Shown here: positions 35,199 to 43,111 of the stretch, piece after piece
How positions within the stretch are numbered: the stretch's first letter is position 1
How the letters are laid out: each line of letters begins with the position of its first letter
DNA from: Chloroflexota bacterium
GTDB lineage: Bacteria > Chloroflexota > Anaerolineae > Anaerolineales > Villigracilaceae
DNA length: 64,000 bases
Assembly: GCA_023459215.1 (NCBI GenBank)
Contig: JAEWVF010000083.1
Span: forward strand, 53,214 to 117,213
Direction: 5' to 3'
Position numbers and translations under genes: made by a program
Notes under the pieces: model-generated
What the model was told of the DNA's origin: nothing
Databases searched by the model: none
Seen by the model: only the letters and a program-made list of their open reading frames with translations

Positions 35199-36138
35199 AA
35201 GCACCCCATTTCCACAGACCCTGAACATTGGCCGTAATTGGGTTGTCCGGCCAGGAAACCGATGCGCCCTTGGACAGTAAAGCCGTGCGCAGCAAATCGC
35301 CCAAAACGACAGCCCCGCCGCCGGTCGGAATAACTGCCGAGAAACGGCGCAAGTTCGGCCAGACCCGCTCGACCGCGGCCAGCACCTCACCCATCCACGA
35401 TTCCAACTGGCCAGAGCTGGGTTTCAGGCGTCCACTACGCAGATCAGCATCCAATTCTTCTGGATCGTGGCCATTGCTGGTCAACAGTTCCAGCAGACGA
35501 CGCACGCCCACTTTGTCCCCACCAACAAAGCGCGGTTCTACCTGGGCATCCTGGAGCGCATACAGGTCGAGGGTGTTCATACCCAGGTCAAGCACCCCTA
35601 CTTCAGCCTGACGCCCGCCCTTACGCTGGCGCAATTCATCATCCAGCAGCCAGTTGGCATACGCACCCACCGGCTGGGCCAACACTTTGAGTTTCTGGAT
35701 ATGCAGTTTGTAATGAGCCTTTTCAACACTGAAATGGTGATCGCCTTTATAAGCTTTCAATCCGCTCAGAACAGCTTCTGCCTGGGTCTGATCCTGCAAT
35801 AACGGCACAGGCAATCCAACCACCATTAGTTCAAAGTTGTGTTCTCCAGGCGGTAGAACTTCCGCCAAAGTGCCGAAGGCCAATCCGCGCCGTTCCGGTG
35901 AAGTAATGGCGCTATAGTCGCGGCTGGAGCGCAGGCTGCCCCAATGCCAGGCACCCGGGCCGATGGCAAATTCATAACCATCAATCTGGATGGTGCGAAC
36001 CTGAACGGCTGTTTTCATGCCAATCCCGGCCAGGCCGATGGATTGCGGACGGGCAATGGCGGATTGGGTGTAAGCCACATGCCCGTTGATACAGATTTTG
36101 GTGTTCCCGTAACCGGGGTCTAATGCAAGGATGTTCAT
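35167..36138 (-). CDS. ParM/Alp-type actin-like segregation ATPase
   Basis: A 323-residue actin-fold protein. The phosphate 1 motif LALDPGYGNTKI is at residues 4-15, phosphate 2 GVLDLGMNTLDLYAL near 180-194, and the adenosine motif VIPTGGGAVVLGDLL near 268-282. This matches plasmid segregation actins (ParM/StbA/Alp). It forms filaments that push apart DNA copies, with the small protein encoded downstream as likely adaptor. Its presence implies that the element exists at least for a time as an autonomous circle. Confidence 0.85.
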   Translation of the reverse strand: MNILALDPGYGNTKICINGHVAYTQSAIARPQSIGLAGIGMKTAVQVRTIQIDGYEFAIGPGAWHWGSLRSSRDYSAITSPERRGLAFGTLAEVLPPGEHNFELMVVGLPVPLLQDQTQAEAVLSGLKAYKGDHHFSVEKAHYKLHIQKLKVLAQPVGAYANWLLDDELRQRKGGRQAEVGVLDLGMNTLDLYALQDAQVEPRFVGGDKVGVRRLLELLTSNGHDPEELDADLRSGRLKPSSGQLESWMGEVLAAVERVWPNLRRFSAVIPTGGGAVVLGDLLRTALLSKGASVSWPDNPITANVQGLWKWGAYGIANSAPKR

Positions 36139-36155
36139 GATTTATTGCTCCTTTT

Positions 36156-36695
36156 CTATTCGTTCGAGTTTGTTATGAACGTTTGATCCGGGGCGGTTTC
36201 AATCTCCACCGAAGAATTGAATTTGAAGTTAGCACGCCCTTCCTGAACGGATTTCATGCCATGTGAGAGCAGGATGAGCAGCATCTCGCCGATGGCAAAA
36301 TAATCGTTTGCCATGCGCCGTACCCAGTCGGCAACATTTGGCGCGATGCGATAACTCACAGTCCGGGTGGGAGGCGATTTTGGACGTTCATGACGCGGTG
36401 TTGGTTTGGGAAATGTTGGGGGAGGCCCGCTACGCTCTGATTCCGGGATTTCAACCCATTTCAAAATGACAGGATTACGGCGACAACGAGAGAATTCGGG
36501 GAACTGAACGCGGCGAGCCTTTACTTCTTTGGTTGTGAACAGGAGTATGGCTTCAACGACCTGCGAAACGCTCAGTCCATTTTGGGCAGCCTCGCTTTGC
36601 ACCCAGCGCTCCACGATCTCGAATTCGGCGCGGATTTTGCCAGGAATGCGAAACAACTGGCTTGGGTGAATGGGGACAACAGAGTTTTTTGACAT
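36156..36695 (-). CDS. Unknown element protein, possible DNA-binding
   Basis: A 179-residue protein with no family I recognise. The N-terminal part (FRIPGKIRAEFEIVERWVQSEAAQNGLSVS) and the C-terminal part (VSYRIAPNVADWVRRMANDYFAIGEML) both look like short helical modules with similar logic: a strand, then a helix with W-V-x-x. They are joined by a Pro-rich linker (PPPTFPKPTPRHERPKSPP). This could be a duplicated ribbon-helix-helix-like or plasmid-control domain. It sits between the FtsK-type translocase and the ParM-like gene in one minus-strand operon. Confidence 0.5.
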   Translation of the reverse strand: MSKNSVVPIHPSQLFRIPGKIRAEFEIVERWVQSEAAQNGLSVSQVVEAILLFTTKEVKARRVQFPEFSRCRRNPVILKWVEIPESERSGPPPTFPKPTPRHERPKSPPTRTVSYRIAPNVADWVRRMANDYFAIGEMLLILLSHGMKSVQEGRANFKFNSSVEIETAPDQTFITNSNE

Positions 36696-36697
36696 CT

Positions 36698-38107
36698 TTA
36701 TTTCTCCTTTTTCGGGTTTGATTGGTTTGGGTTTGGCAGGCTATTGGATGCTCTGATGCCCAGATTCCCCAAATTCGCCTGATTTTCCTGATTCGCGTCT
36801 TCGCCAGATTCGGCTTCCCGGCGCAGGGGCTCAGTCATCTTGCGGCCTTGTGGATGGCCTTTTTCGTTGCGCTGCACTGGCGTCAGGTAGCCCGCCTTCT
36901 CCCAGCGCTGGCCGAGGGCTACCGCCCACTCCCGGCCATGCCCGAACGCATCGGCTACCGCCGCAGCCTGGAACCAGCCATCCTGGGCCAGCAGGAAACG
37001 GGCAACCTGGACTTCTTCGTCACTCAGCAAGCTGGGCAGTTTCTGGCTCTCGCCAGCAGACGCTTCGGGCAGCGTGATGACAAAGGATTGGGCTTCCACC
37101 AGGCGGGCATTCCAAGTCAGCAGTAAGCGGCCTTTGACCTTGGTCAGCTTCTCGGCGCCCGGCCTGCCCAGGATGACCTGCGAATCCCAGTAGGTCGGGA
37201 CCGGCAGCGCAATCCGGGTGGACAGGTTGCTCTTGACCAGGGTCTGCACAGCCTGAGCATCCGGTTTTTGGGTGGCGATAATCGGGTGCAGGCCAAAGGC
37301 CCCGCCGCGCGCCACCAGGTTGATCAGGGCTGGTTGGTCCGTTTCCGGGATGAAGGCGGCTTCATCGATGATCAAGACCAGGGGAGGCAGCTTTTCAGCC
37401 TGGCGTTCGTTGTATTCCGGCAGCGAGGAGACGCCCACCTGGCGGAACAATCCGGCCCGGCGGGTAATCTCCTGCACCAGGTCTTGCAGGACCGTTCCCA
37501 GTTCGGCGATCACCCGCGCGTTGCGGTGAGCGGCATATCGTCCAAATTCGACATTGTCTTTTCCATCCCACAAAACCAGGTGGGCCTGGCCGCCATGCAG
37601 CAGGGCCTGGATCAGGCCGTGCAGAAAGCGGGTCTTGCCCATCCGGCGCGAACCGCCGACCAGGACGGCGTCCATTTCCAGAATCGACAGCCAGAGCGGA
37701 CCCTGGGCGGTGATGCCAATCGGGACGTGCAGCGGGGAGGGCTGCTGGCTGAGTTCAAGCGCAGTGGCTTTCAGGTCACCGCGCACTTTGGGCGGTTCGT
37801 AGGCCACTTGCAGGAAGACGCCGCGCGTGTTGGTAGTCGTAATCCGGCGGCCATTCAACGCACTGGACAGGCTATGAGCGAAGCGCTTGGACAAAACGGC
37901 TTCGATGTTCTTGAGCCGCAGCGGATCGAAAACCAGGACAACGCGCTGCGGCCTGGGCCAGGCGTAAAAGACAGGCGTGTTGCGGTTGTCTGGCGCGACC
38001 AGGTCTTGCTGGATTAGCAGACGCAAAGTGCGCTCTGCAATCAGCCGGGCAAATCGATCCGGGACTGCAGCCGGGAGCGAGGGAAGGGTATTAGGCATCT
38101 TTGTCAT
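36698..38107 (-). CDS. FtsK/SpoIIIE-type DNA translocase
   Basis: About 469 residues from ATG 38107, chosen for GGAGG 5 nt upstream; the ATG at 38125 lies further into the upstream gene and lacks one. The FtsK/SpoIIIE ATPase core shows Walker A VGGSRRMGKTRFL (~158-170), Walker B PLVLIIDEAAFI (~252-263), and FGLHPIIATQKPDAQAV. A winged-helix-like segment follows (ARFLLAQDGWFQAAAVADAFG). No membrane segment is seen in the protein itself. It resembles transfer proteins of elements that move double-stranded DNA. No relaxase gene was seen, which fits that mode. Confidence 0.8.
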   Translation of the reverse strand: MTKMPNTLPSLPAAVPDRFARLIAERTLRLLIQQDLVAPDNRNTPVFYAWPRPQRVVLVFDPLRLKNIEAVLSKRFAHSLSSALNGRRITTTNTRGVFLQVAYEPPKVRGDLKATALELSQQPSPLHVPIGITAQGPLWLSILEMDAVLVGGSRRMGKTRFLHGLIQALLHGGQAHLVLWDGKDNVEFGRYAAHRNARVIAELGTVLQDLVQEITRRAGLFRQVGVSSLPEYNERQAEKLPPLVLIIDEAAFIPETDQPALINLVARGGAFGLHPIIATQKPDAQAVQTLVKSNLSTRIALPVPTYWDSQVILGRPGAEKLTKVKGRLLLTWNARLVEAQSFVITLPEASAGESQKLPSLLSDEEVQVARFLLAQDGWFQAAAVADAFGHGREWAVALGQRWEKAGYLTPVQRNEKGHPQGRKMTEPLRREAESGEDANQENQANLGNLGIRASNSLPNPNQSNPKKEK

Positions 38108-38999
38108 CTTGCCTCCATTCAGCATCCAAAATTTGGGTTACTTGCGGGTCTGCTTCCAACGGGGGTGGTAATTTGCCTGGCTGTACAATCTGAAAAGCGG
38201 GCTGGTCATTGGCAAACATGGCGCGCGGCAATTGCTGTCGACTATTCTTGGCAGGCAAGCTGCGCGCCAAGTCAATCGCCTGATCACGGGCTGTGGTGGG
38301 ACCTTGTAATTCGGGTGGGGTAAGCGCGGGGATACTGGGCTGACCCTTGTGCATCCGCATAGCAGGCAGCGGGTTTCGGTCCGCGTCATAAATGGTTCCA
38401 TCGATGACGAGCAAGGGGGCATCGCCGCGCAAATCGCGCTGGATGGGTCGCACCCGCGCCCAACGCCAGCCTAAGGCCAAAGAAAAAACCAGGATGATTC
38501 CCAGGGCTGCCCAAGGTGCCACAGCCTGAACTTCGTTCATCATCCGTTCACGCTCGATAGCCAACTCAACGCTAACGGCTTCCCCATGCAAGGCTGTGGC
38601 CTGAGCAGATGCCTGGGCTGCCTCAACCGTAGCGGTGAAGTTGGGAGTTGGTGTCCAAGCCTGGGCAGTAGCAGTTCCATTTGTAGATACGGCAGTTTGC
38701 TCAACCGCGGCAGTAGCGGTCCAACCAGTGATTGTCCAGGCTCGCTCAGTGGCCGTTTCAATAGCCTGTTGGGTAGGCGCATAGGCGGTAGCAGTAAGTT
38801 CTGCCGAAATCGCCTGTGATGTAGCCTGTATCGCATCCAGGGTTGATTGGGCCTGGATATTGCCAAGCGCCAATTCGTAAGCATCCGGGGTAATGGTTAG
38901 CGATGGTGTGTTTAAATGCATCGGCACATAGCCGGCCGGACTGATACAGGCGGACAAGAACAGGGCAAGCAGGGGCAGAAAGCGCTTTAGAAACATCAA
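38091..38999 (-). CDS. Lipoprotein with Thr/Ala-rich stalk and one membrane helix
   Basis: A 302-residue protein with a lipoprotein signal (FLKRFLPLLALFLSAC, lipobox LSAC). Next is a long Ala/Thr/Gln-rich stretch (TSQAISAELTATAYAPTQQAIETATE) with quasi-repeats. A transmembrane helix is near ~166-186 (AVAPWAALGIILVFSLALGWRWA), followed by a cytoplasmic tail with VIDGTIYDADRNPLPAM. It overlaps the translocase start. Inference: a cell-envelope component of the DNA transfer apparatus spanning from outside to the translocase. No homologue is recognised. Confidence 0.6.
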   Translation of the reverse strand: MMFLKRFLPLLALFLSACISPAGYVPMHLNTPSLTITPDAYELALGNIQAQSTLDAIQATSQAISAELTATAYAPTQQAIETATERAWTITGWTATAAVEQTAVSTNGTATAQAWTPTPNFTATVEAAQASAQATALHGEAVSVELAIERERMMNEVQAVAPWAALGIILVFSLALGWRWARVRPIQRDLRGDAPLLVIDGTIYDADRNPLPAMRMHKGQPSIPALTPPELQGPTTARDQAIDLARSLPAKNSRQQLPRAMFANDQPAFQIVQPGKLPPPLEADPQVTQILDAEWRQDDKDA

Positions 39000-39418
39000 A
39001 TCGTCCAGGGAATTTCGTTCTCGTCGCGCAGGGACAAATCTTCCTCGTATCTGGGGCGAAACAGCATATCCGTTTCCGCTTGGGGATTGCGCATGGCCTG
39101 AACCATCAACAGCGTGGCCATTGCCGACAGCAGGCTATCCATGTCAGTTTGTGGCACCTGGCCAAAGCGCATGCTTGAGCGAGTTGCGTTGGCCTGCCTA
39201 TCACGCAGTAACAGGTAGGCAATCACGGCAAGGGCAACTGCAAGCAAAATAACCAGGGTGACGATAAGTATCAGGTTCCCGGTGCCAGCAATTTTGGCTG
39301 CCTGACTGGCTTCAATAGCAGCCTGCGCCTGGCGGGCAGTGGCATACGATTGAGAAATCGAAGACAGGCCAAAAACCAGAACAATAATCACCAAAGTCAA
39401 CGCAAATAAAAATTTCAT
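38996..39418 (-). CDS. Small two-helix membrane protein of the element
   Basis: A 140-residue protein with hydrophobic segments at ~2-18 (KFLFALTLVIIVLVFGL, possibly a signal) and ~48-71 (NLILIVTLVILLAVALAVIAYLLL), then a hydrophilic tail. It is the first gene of the minus-strand element operon and overlaps the lipoprotein start by 4 bp (ATGA). It probably partners the lipoprotein and the FtsK-type translocase at the membrane. No family recognised. Confidence 0.6.
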   Translation of the reverse strand: MKFLFALTLVIIVLVFGLSSISQSYATARQAQAAIEASQAAKIAGTGNLILIVTLVILLAVALAVIAYLLLRDRQANATRSSMRFGQVPQTDMDSLLSAMATLLMVQAMRNPQAETDMLFRPRYEEDLSLRDENEIPWTI

Positions 39419-39590
39419 TGTGGCCTCCGAATCAAACTACCCCCGCGTGAGCAGGGCTAATGAAAAACAGGAAATCTGGCAGCTATAACGCCAAATTTGA
39501 AGACAGATTATGTTCGTAATATGGGGGTATTGTACGAACCCAATAAATACGCCTTTTTGTGTATTGTCAGTATAAAAAAATTTTTGCTCT

Positions 39591-39620
39591 TGGTCGCAGG
39601 TTCGAATCCTGCCGGGCCCA
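39591..39620 (+). other. Displaced tRNA 3' end, probable attachment site
   Basis: The segment contains a full T-arm, GCAGG-TTCGAAT-CCTGC, then the 3' acceptor strand CGGGCCC and discriminator A. The upstream bases do not complete a tRNA: no D-arm, anticodon arm or 5' GGGCCCG. A terminator follows at once. This is the usual scar of an element integrated at a tRNA 3' end. The CGGGCCC acceptor strand fits tRNA-Lys among others; identity is not certain. Confidence 0.8.
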
Positions 39621-39633
39621 CTTGTTCCACCCA

Positions 39634-39661
39634 CCATACGGCGTTGTCGTATGGTTTTTTT
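39634..39661 (+). terminator. Terminator following the tRNA 3' fragment
   Basis: CCATACG and CGTATGG form a 7-bp stem around GCGTTGT, followed by seven T. It is the natural terminator of the original tRNA gene, so the sequence to its right is the undisturbed chromosome. Confidence 0.8.
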
Positions 39662-39700
39662 ATCCCTGTATTTTGTTGTTCATCAAGGTAAAATCCTGCC

Positions 39701-40396
39701 ATGCAAACCCTTGTCATTGGCGATATTCATGGCTGTTACGACGAACTCCAGGCCCTGCTGGATAAGGCAGGCCTGGCGGCTGACGATGCAATCATCTCGA
39801 TTGGGGATTTTGTCGACCGGGGACCGGAAACGCCCCAGGTGCTCGAGTTTTTCCGTCTAACGCCCAATGCACGCGCGCTGATGGGCAACCACGAGCGCAA
39901 GCATGTTCGCGCGGCCAGGGGTGAAGTGGCGCTGGCCCGTTCGCAGCAGATCAGCCAACAACAACTTGAAGGCAATTACCAGGATGCCGTTGCCTGGATG
40001 AGTGACCTGCCGCTGTTTGACGAATTGCCGGAGGCGATCCTGGTGCATGGTTACCTCGAACCGGGCCTGCCGCTGGCGGAGCAGAGTCCTTTTGTATTGT
40101 GCGGCAATCGCCTCGGCGAAAAGTTCCTGCGCGAGCATTATGCGCGGCCCTGGTATGAACTGTATCAAGGCAAACAGCCAGTGATTGTGGGTCATCACAA
40201 TTATGCCGGCAGCGACCAGCCTTTTGTCTACCAGGACAAGATTTTCGGGTTGGATACGGATTGCGTTCACGGCAAGCGCCTGACCGGGATCCTGCTGCCC
40301 AGCTTCCGCTTTGTTTCCGTCCCCAGCCGGGGCGATTTGTGGGCTCAGGTGAGCCAGGGCTACCCGCGAGAGAAAACAGTTTCGAATCTAAAATGA
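39701..40396 (+). CDS. PPP-family protein serine/threonine phosphatase
   Basis: A 231-residue metallophosphatase. The three PPP signatures are clear: GDIHGCYDEL (residues 8-17), GDFVDRGPET (~35-44) and MGNHERK (~62-68); later histidines in VGHHNYAG complete the two-metal site. It resembles lambda-type phosphatases that remove phosphate from Ser/Thr/Tyr proteins; diadenosine tetraphosphate hydrolysis is an alternative for this group. It stands alone just right of the tRNA scar. Confidence 0.85.
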   Translation: MQTLVIGDIHGCYDELQALLDKAGLAADDAIISIGDFVDRGPETPQVLEFFRLTPNARALMGNHERKHVRAARGEVALARSQQISQQQLEGNYQDAVAWMSDLPLFDELPEAILVHGYLEPGLPLAEQSPFVLCGNRLGEKFLREHYARPWYELYQGKQPVIVGHHNYAGSDQPFVYQDKIFGLDTDCVHGKRLTGILLPSFRFVSVPSRGDLWAQVSQGYPREKTVSNLK

Positions 40397-40537
40397 GCTA
40401 TCCCACATCTTGGCTACCCGGCAACCCAATTAGGCTTTTCCTGGGCCGATAACGATTACAATATCTGCATCCTTGGTTCCACTTTTCGTTAAATGCTTCG
40501 AACACTAAGCTCAAGTACTTAGAGCCTGGAGGCCAAA

Positions 40538-41719
40538 ATGAAACTAAACGCCGAAAGCATCGCACTTTTGGACAAAATCAAAAAAACTTTTCCCTTCTTG
40601 ATGCCCCAAAAAATCAAGATGAGGCACCTTGATTATCTTGCCATGGCGGGAGCAGGCGTAGCCAGGGAGCAGAACAATACGCAAATTACACCCGAACACA
40701 TTCTGATTGGCGCACATCGGGCCTGGCCGGCAGACTTTGTTAATCTTATTTGCACAAGGCTCAGATTGGATCCGGCAAAAAAGGCCCAATTCCAAAAAAA
40801 AGCAGCTGAGTTGGATTATGTATCGGTCGAAACCTTACTCGATGATTTAAAAACGATTGCAGAGAAGTATGGCACAGAAATCCAGGAAGACAGGTTGCGC
40901 CCTATTTTGGATTGTTACAAACAGGTCATTGAAACGGGCGCAATATACATCAAAGCCACCACCCGTGATTTAACCCCGAAAGAATTCTTCATCCGGCCTG
41001 GCCATGCCGGAAGGTGGTTCGACATGGCCGCAATTGCCAAAAATTGCGGCATTGCCGATTTCGATGACAACCCCGCTTATTTGGCCTATTCATCGGTTTG
41101 CCGCAAAATAGATTCGCTCGGTTCGATGGTGGATATCAGCGCGCAAGGCAAAATTCATAAACTCTATACCTTTACCCCAAGATTCCAACCCCCTCTTAGG
41201 AAAATTCAAAACTGCAAGCATGTTCCCGCCTCCATTGCGAAAAACATTCCGCTGATCGAATCGTGGGGCTTTAAGCGTTTCTCAATCTTTGGCGCAGATC
41301 TGATTCATAATTCGATGAATTTTTATTGTTACACCGATCAGACAACTCTTGATCGGGCAAAGATAGAAGCCATGTTTGCCGCACTTGGCTTCCCGATGCC
41401 TTCTGATGCCATGCTGGCCGAAATGGTGGATGCCGCCATGCTGTACTTTACCTTCACACACGAGAGCGACCGCATCGAAAGAATATGCTTTACAAGAGTT
41501 TATGAAGAATCAATGGAAAAAGCCATAGCGCTTGCGCCATCTTTGAAAAAATACATCGAAGAATCCCCGATCAAATCGGCAAAACGTAATCTTTTGCTGG
41601 GGTTCACCTTCAGCGAAAAAGGCCACTACCTGAAATTCGAACTGGACTACAAAGCCTCTGTCTTCATCCCAAAGGTAATGAAGTACTCTGGCCTGTACTG
41701 TGATCCGAAATCATTTTAA
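40538..41719 (+). CDS. ABBA-type aromatic prenyltransferase with PCP_red-like N-terminus
   Basis: A 393-residue protein. From about residue 120 the pattern follows NphB/CloQ-like PT-barrel enzymes: GSMVDISAQGKIHKLYTFTP, KHVPASIAKNIPLIESWGFKRFSIFGADLIHNSMNFYCY, ALGFPMPSDAMLAEM, DRIERICFTRVY, and AKRNLLLGFTFSEKGHYLKFELDY. These enzymes attach a prenyl group from a diphosphate donor to an aromatic ring without metal-binding DDxxD motifs. Residues ~5-60 (LLDKIKKTFPFLMPQKIKMRHLDYLAM...ITPEHILIGA) resemble the PCP_red domain found in light-independent protochlorophyllide reductase subunits. No aromatic substrate pathway is adjacent. A GGAGG ribosome site precedes the start. Family call by pattern, moderately sure. 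Confidence 0.65.
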   Translation: MKLNAESIALLDKIKKTFPFLMPQKIKMRHLDYLAMAGAGVAREQNNTQITPEHILIGAHRAWPADFVNLICTRLRLDPAKKAQFQKKAAELDYVSVETLLDDLKTIAEKYGTEIQEDRLRPILDCYKQVIETGAIYIKATTRDLTPKEFFIRPGHAGRWFDMAAIAKNCGIADFDDNPAYLAYSSVCRKIDSLGSMVDISAQGKIHKLYTFTPRFQPPLRKIQNCKHVPASIAKNIPLIESWGFKRFSIFGADLIHNSMNFYCYTDQTTLDRAKIEAMFAALGFPMPSDAMLAEMVDAAMLYFTFTHESDRIERICFTRVYEESMEKAIALAPSLKKYIEESPIKSAKRNLLLGFTFSEKGHYLKFELDYKASVFIPKVMKYSGLYCDPKSF

Positions 41720-41823
41720 GCAATATCGGAGCGCGCCGGGGCTGTGCGCGGCGCAGTGAGGAACGGGCCAGGCTGGTGGAGTCTGTTTTCAATTCCGCGG
41801 CGAAGGCGGTTGAAAGGGAAGCA

Positions 41824-42210
41824 ATGCGAAACAAATTTTTAGGAACCGGTCCGCGAGGCATTAACCCCATCCAAAAATTGCGCGTGGTTTATTCAGGGCT
41901 GCGCTACGCAGTCCTGAACGAATCTTCGGTCGCCATCGAAATTATCTTGTCCGTTCTGGTGTTGAGCGCATGTTTCTACTACCGCCAATGGCTGGATTTC
42001 ACCATCGTCCTGGTTGCCAGCGGATTAATGTTGGTAGCCGAAATGGTCAACACCGCCATTGAAGCGCTTTGCGACTTTGTGGAAGCCGGCCACAACGAGA
42101 AAATCGGCATCATCAAAGATGTCGCCTCCGCCGCCGTGGGTATCAGCATCCTGGTCTGGAGCATCACCTTGCTCCTCGAAATTATCCGCCTGTGGCAGGG
42201 GCTGCGCTAA
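41824..42210 (+). CDS. dgkA: DgkA-type diacylglycerol/undecaprenol kinase
   Basis: 128 residues from ATG 41824 (AGGGAAG upstream); a GTG at 41776 would add 16 residues atypical of the family. Three membrane helices are visible (VAIEIILSVLVLSACFYY, FTIVLVASGLMLVAEMV, AAVGISILVWSITLLLEII). The signature EMVNTAIEALCDFVE...HNEKIGIIKDVASAAV is present. It phosphorylates diacylglycerol or undecaprenol in the inner membrane. It stands between the prenyltransferase and the CBS protein, with no tight coupling. Confidence 0.85.
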   Translation: MRNKFLGTGPRGINPIQKLRVVYSGLRYAVLNESSVAIEIILSVLVLSACFYYRQWLDFTIVLVASGLMLVAEMVNTAIEALCDFVEAGHNEKIGIIKDVASAAVGISILVWSITLLLEIIRLWQGLR

Positions 42211-42240
42211 GTCGAAACCTTGTCTGATGCGGGTCTCGAC

Positions 42241-42312
42241 TCCGCGGTTGTCTGCAAATGAAACACAGCGCTTGTTGTCCTCCACAAACGGGTGAGCTTG
42301 CAGCCGCCGCTC
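42241..42312 (-). pseudogene. Fic/Doc-motif gene scrap
   Basis: On the minus strand this segment reads RLQAHPFVEDNKRCVSFADNR. HPFVEDNKR matches the Fic/Doc catalytic motif, but a stop lies just upstream and no start or full domain surrounds it. It looks like a relic of another Doc-type toxin gene, in the 220-bp gap before the CBS gene. The rest of this gap holds only the CBS promoter region. Confidence 0.5.
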
Positions 42313-42430
42313 TCATTTGCCATCAACAATTTGGGAAAACTTTGTCTTTTTTCACCGAATATCGTAAAATAACCCTATCTCCATTTCATATTCATCCAAA
42401 CTTGTTCAGTGTTGGAAAGGAATCCAGGCT

Positions 42431-42877
42431 ATGACCACTGTTAGCGAATTGATGAAAACCAAAGAAAACCACGAAACTTTTTCGATTGCCGCCAGCGAAA
42501 CCGTCTACCGCGCCGTCGAAATGATGGCTGAGAAAAATATCGGCGCGCTTTTGGTCACCGACGGCGAGAAAATCGTCGGCATCTGCACCGAGCGCGATTA
42601 TGCCCGCAAAGTCATCCTCAAAGGCCACGATTCCAAGCACACCCTGGTCAAGGAAATCATGACCGAGGAAATGGTCACCGTCCACCCCGAAACCAGCCTG
42701 GAGCAGTGCATGATTCTGATGACCAATTACCACGTCCGGCACCTGCCGGTGGTCGACAAAGGCCACCTGATCGGCCTGGTCTCGATTGGGGATGTGGTGC
42801 GGGCGGTAATTGCGGACAAGGAAAACCTGATCAGCAACCTGCAAGAATACATCGAAGGCCTGAGCATCCTGCGCTAA
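42431..42877 (+). CDS. Tandem CBS-domain protein
   Basis: A 148-residue protein made of two CBS motifs: residues ~8-63 (VSELMKTK...IGALLVTDGEKIVGICTERDYARKV) and ~75-132 (VKEIMTEEMVTV...HLPVVDKGHLIGLVSIGDVVRAVI). Paired CBS domains bind adenine nucleotides and report energy state to a partner. No effector domain is attached. It has its own ribosome site (AAAGGA) and a strong terminator. Confidence 0.9.
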   Translation: MTTVSELMKTKENHETFSIAASETVYRAVEMMAEKNIGALLVTDGEKIVGICTERDYARKVILKGHDSKHTLVKEIMTEEMVTVHPETSLEQCMILMTNYHVRHLPVVDKGHLIGLVSIGDVVRAVIADKENLISNLQEYIEGLSILR

Positions 42878-42897
42878 AAGCGGTTCCTGCGCACACC

Positions 42898-42934
42898 AAA
42901 AGAGCCTGCCCGGCAGATCGGGCAGGCTCTTTTT
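42898..42934 (+). terminator. Terminator of the CBS gene
   Basis: AAAAGAGCCTGCCCG (42898-42912) pairs with CGGGCAGGCTCTTTT (42919-42933) over 15 bp with a 6-nt loop, ending in a T run. Confidence 0.9.
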
Positions 42935-42966
42935 AAAGAAAGTGACAAATGTCATACGAAAACCTG

Positions 42967-43014
42967 TTGACTCCTGGTTCAAAATCATTATAATAATTTG
43001 AGAGCGCTCTCAAA
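42967..43014 (+). promoter_or_regulatory. Promoter with LacI-type operator for the beta-glucan regulator
   Basis: TTGACT (42967-42972) and TATAAT (42989-42994) are spaced by 16 bp, a near-consensus promoter. An 18-bp perfect palindrome TTTGAGAGCGCTCTCAAA (42997-43014) starts 3 bp after the -10 and covers the start point. This is the typical form of a LacI-family operator and implies that the regulator represses its own gene. Confidence 0.8.
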
Positions 43015-43080
43015 AACAAGAATCAATTGCTCTCCCGCTCCTCAAATATGCCGCCCAAAGCGGCATATAAAAACAGACAA

Positions 43081-43098
43081 AATGAGAGCGCTCCCAAA
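43081..43098. promoter_or_regulatory. Second LacI-type operator
   Basis: AATGAGAGCGCTCCCAAA is an imperfect copy of the operator at 42997, centred 84 bp downstream, about eight helical turns. It lies just before the LacI ribosome site (AAAGGATG), allowing loop formation with the first site. Confidence 0.7.
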
Positions 43099-43111
43099 AG
43101 GATGATGCGAC

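Noticed and set aside
39437..39717. Minus-strand ORFs containing GPGRIRTCDQ and similar words
   Set aside because: This is the well-known false protein made by translating the antisense of a tRNA T-arm. It confirms the tRNA fragment and is not a gene.
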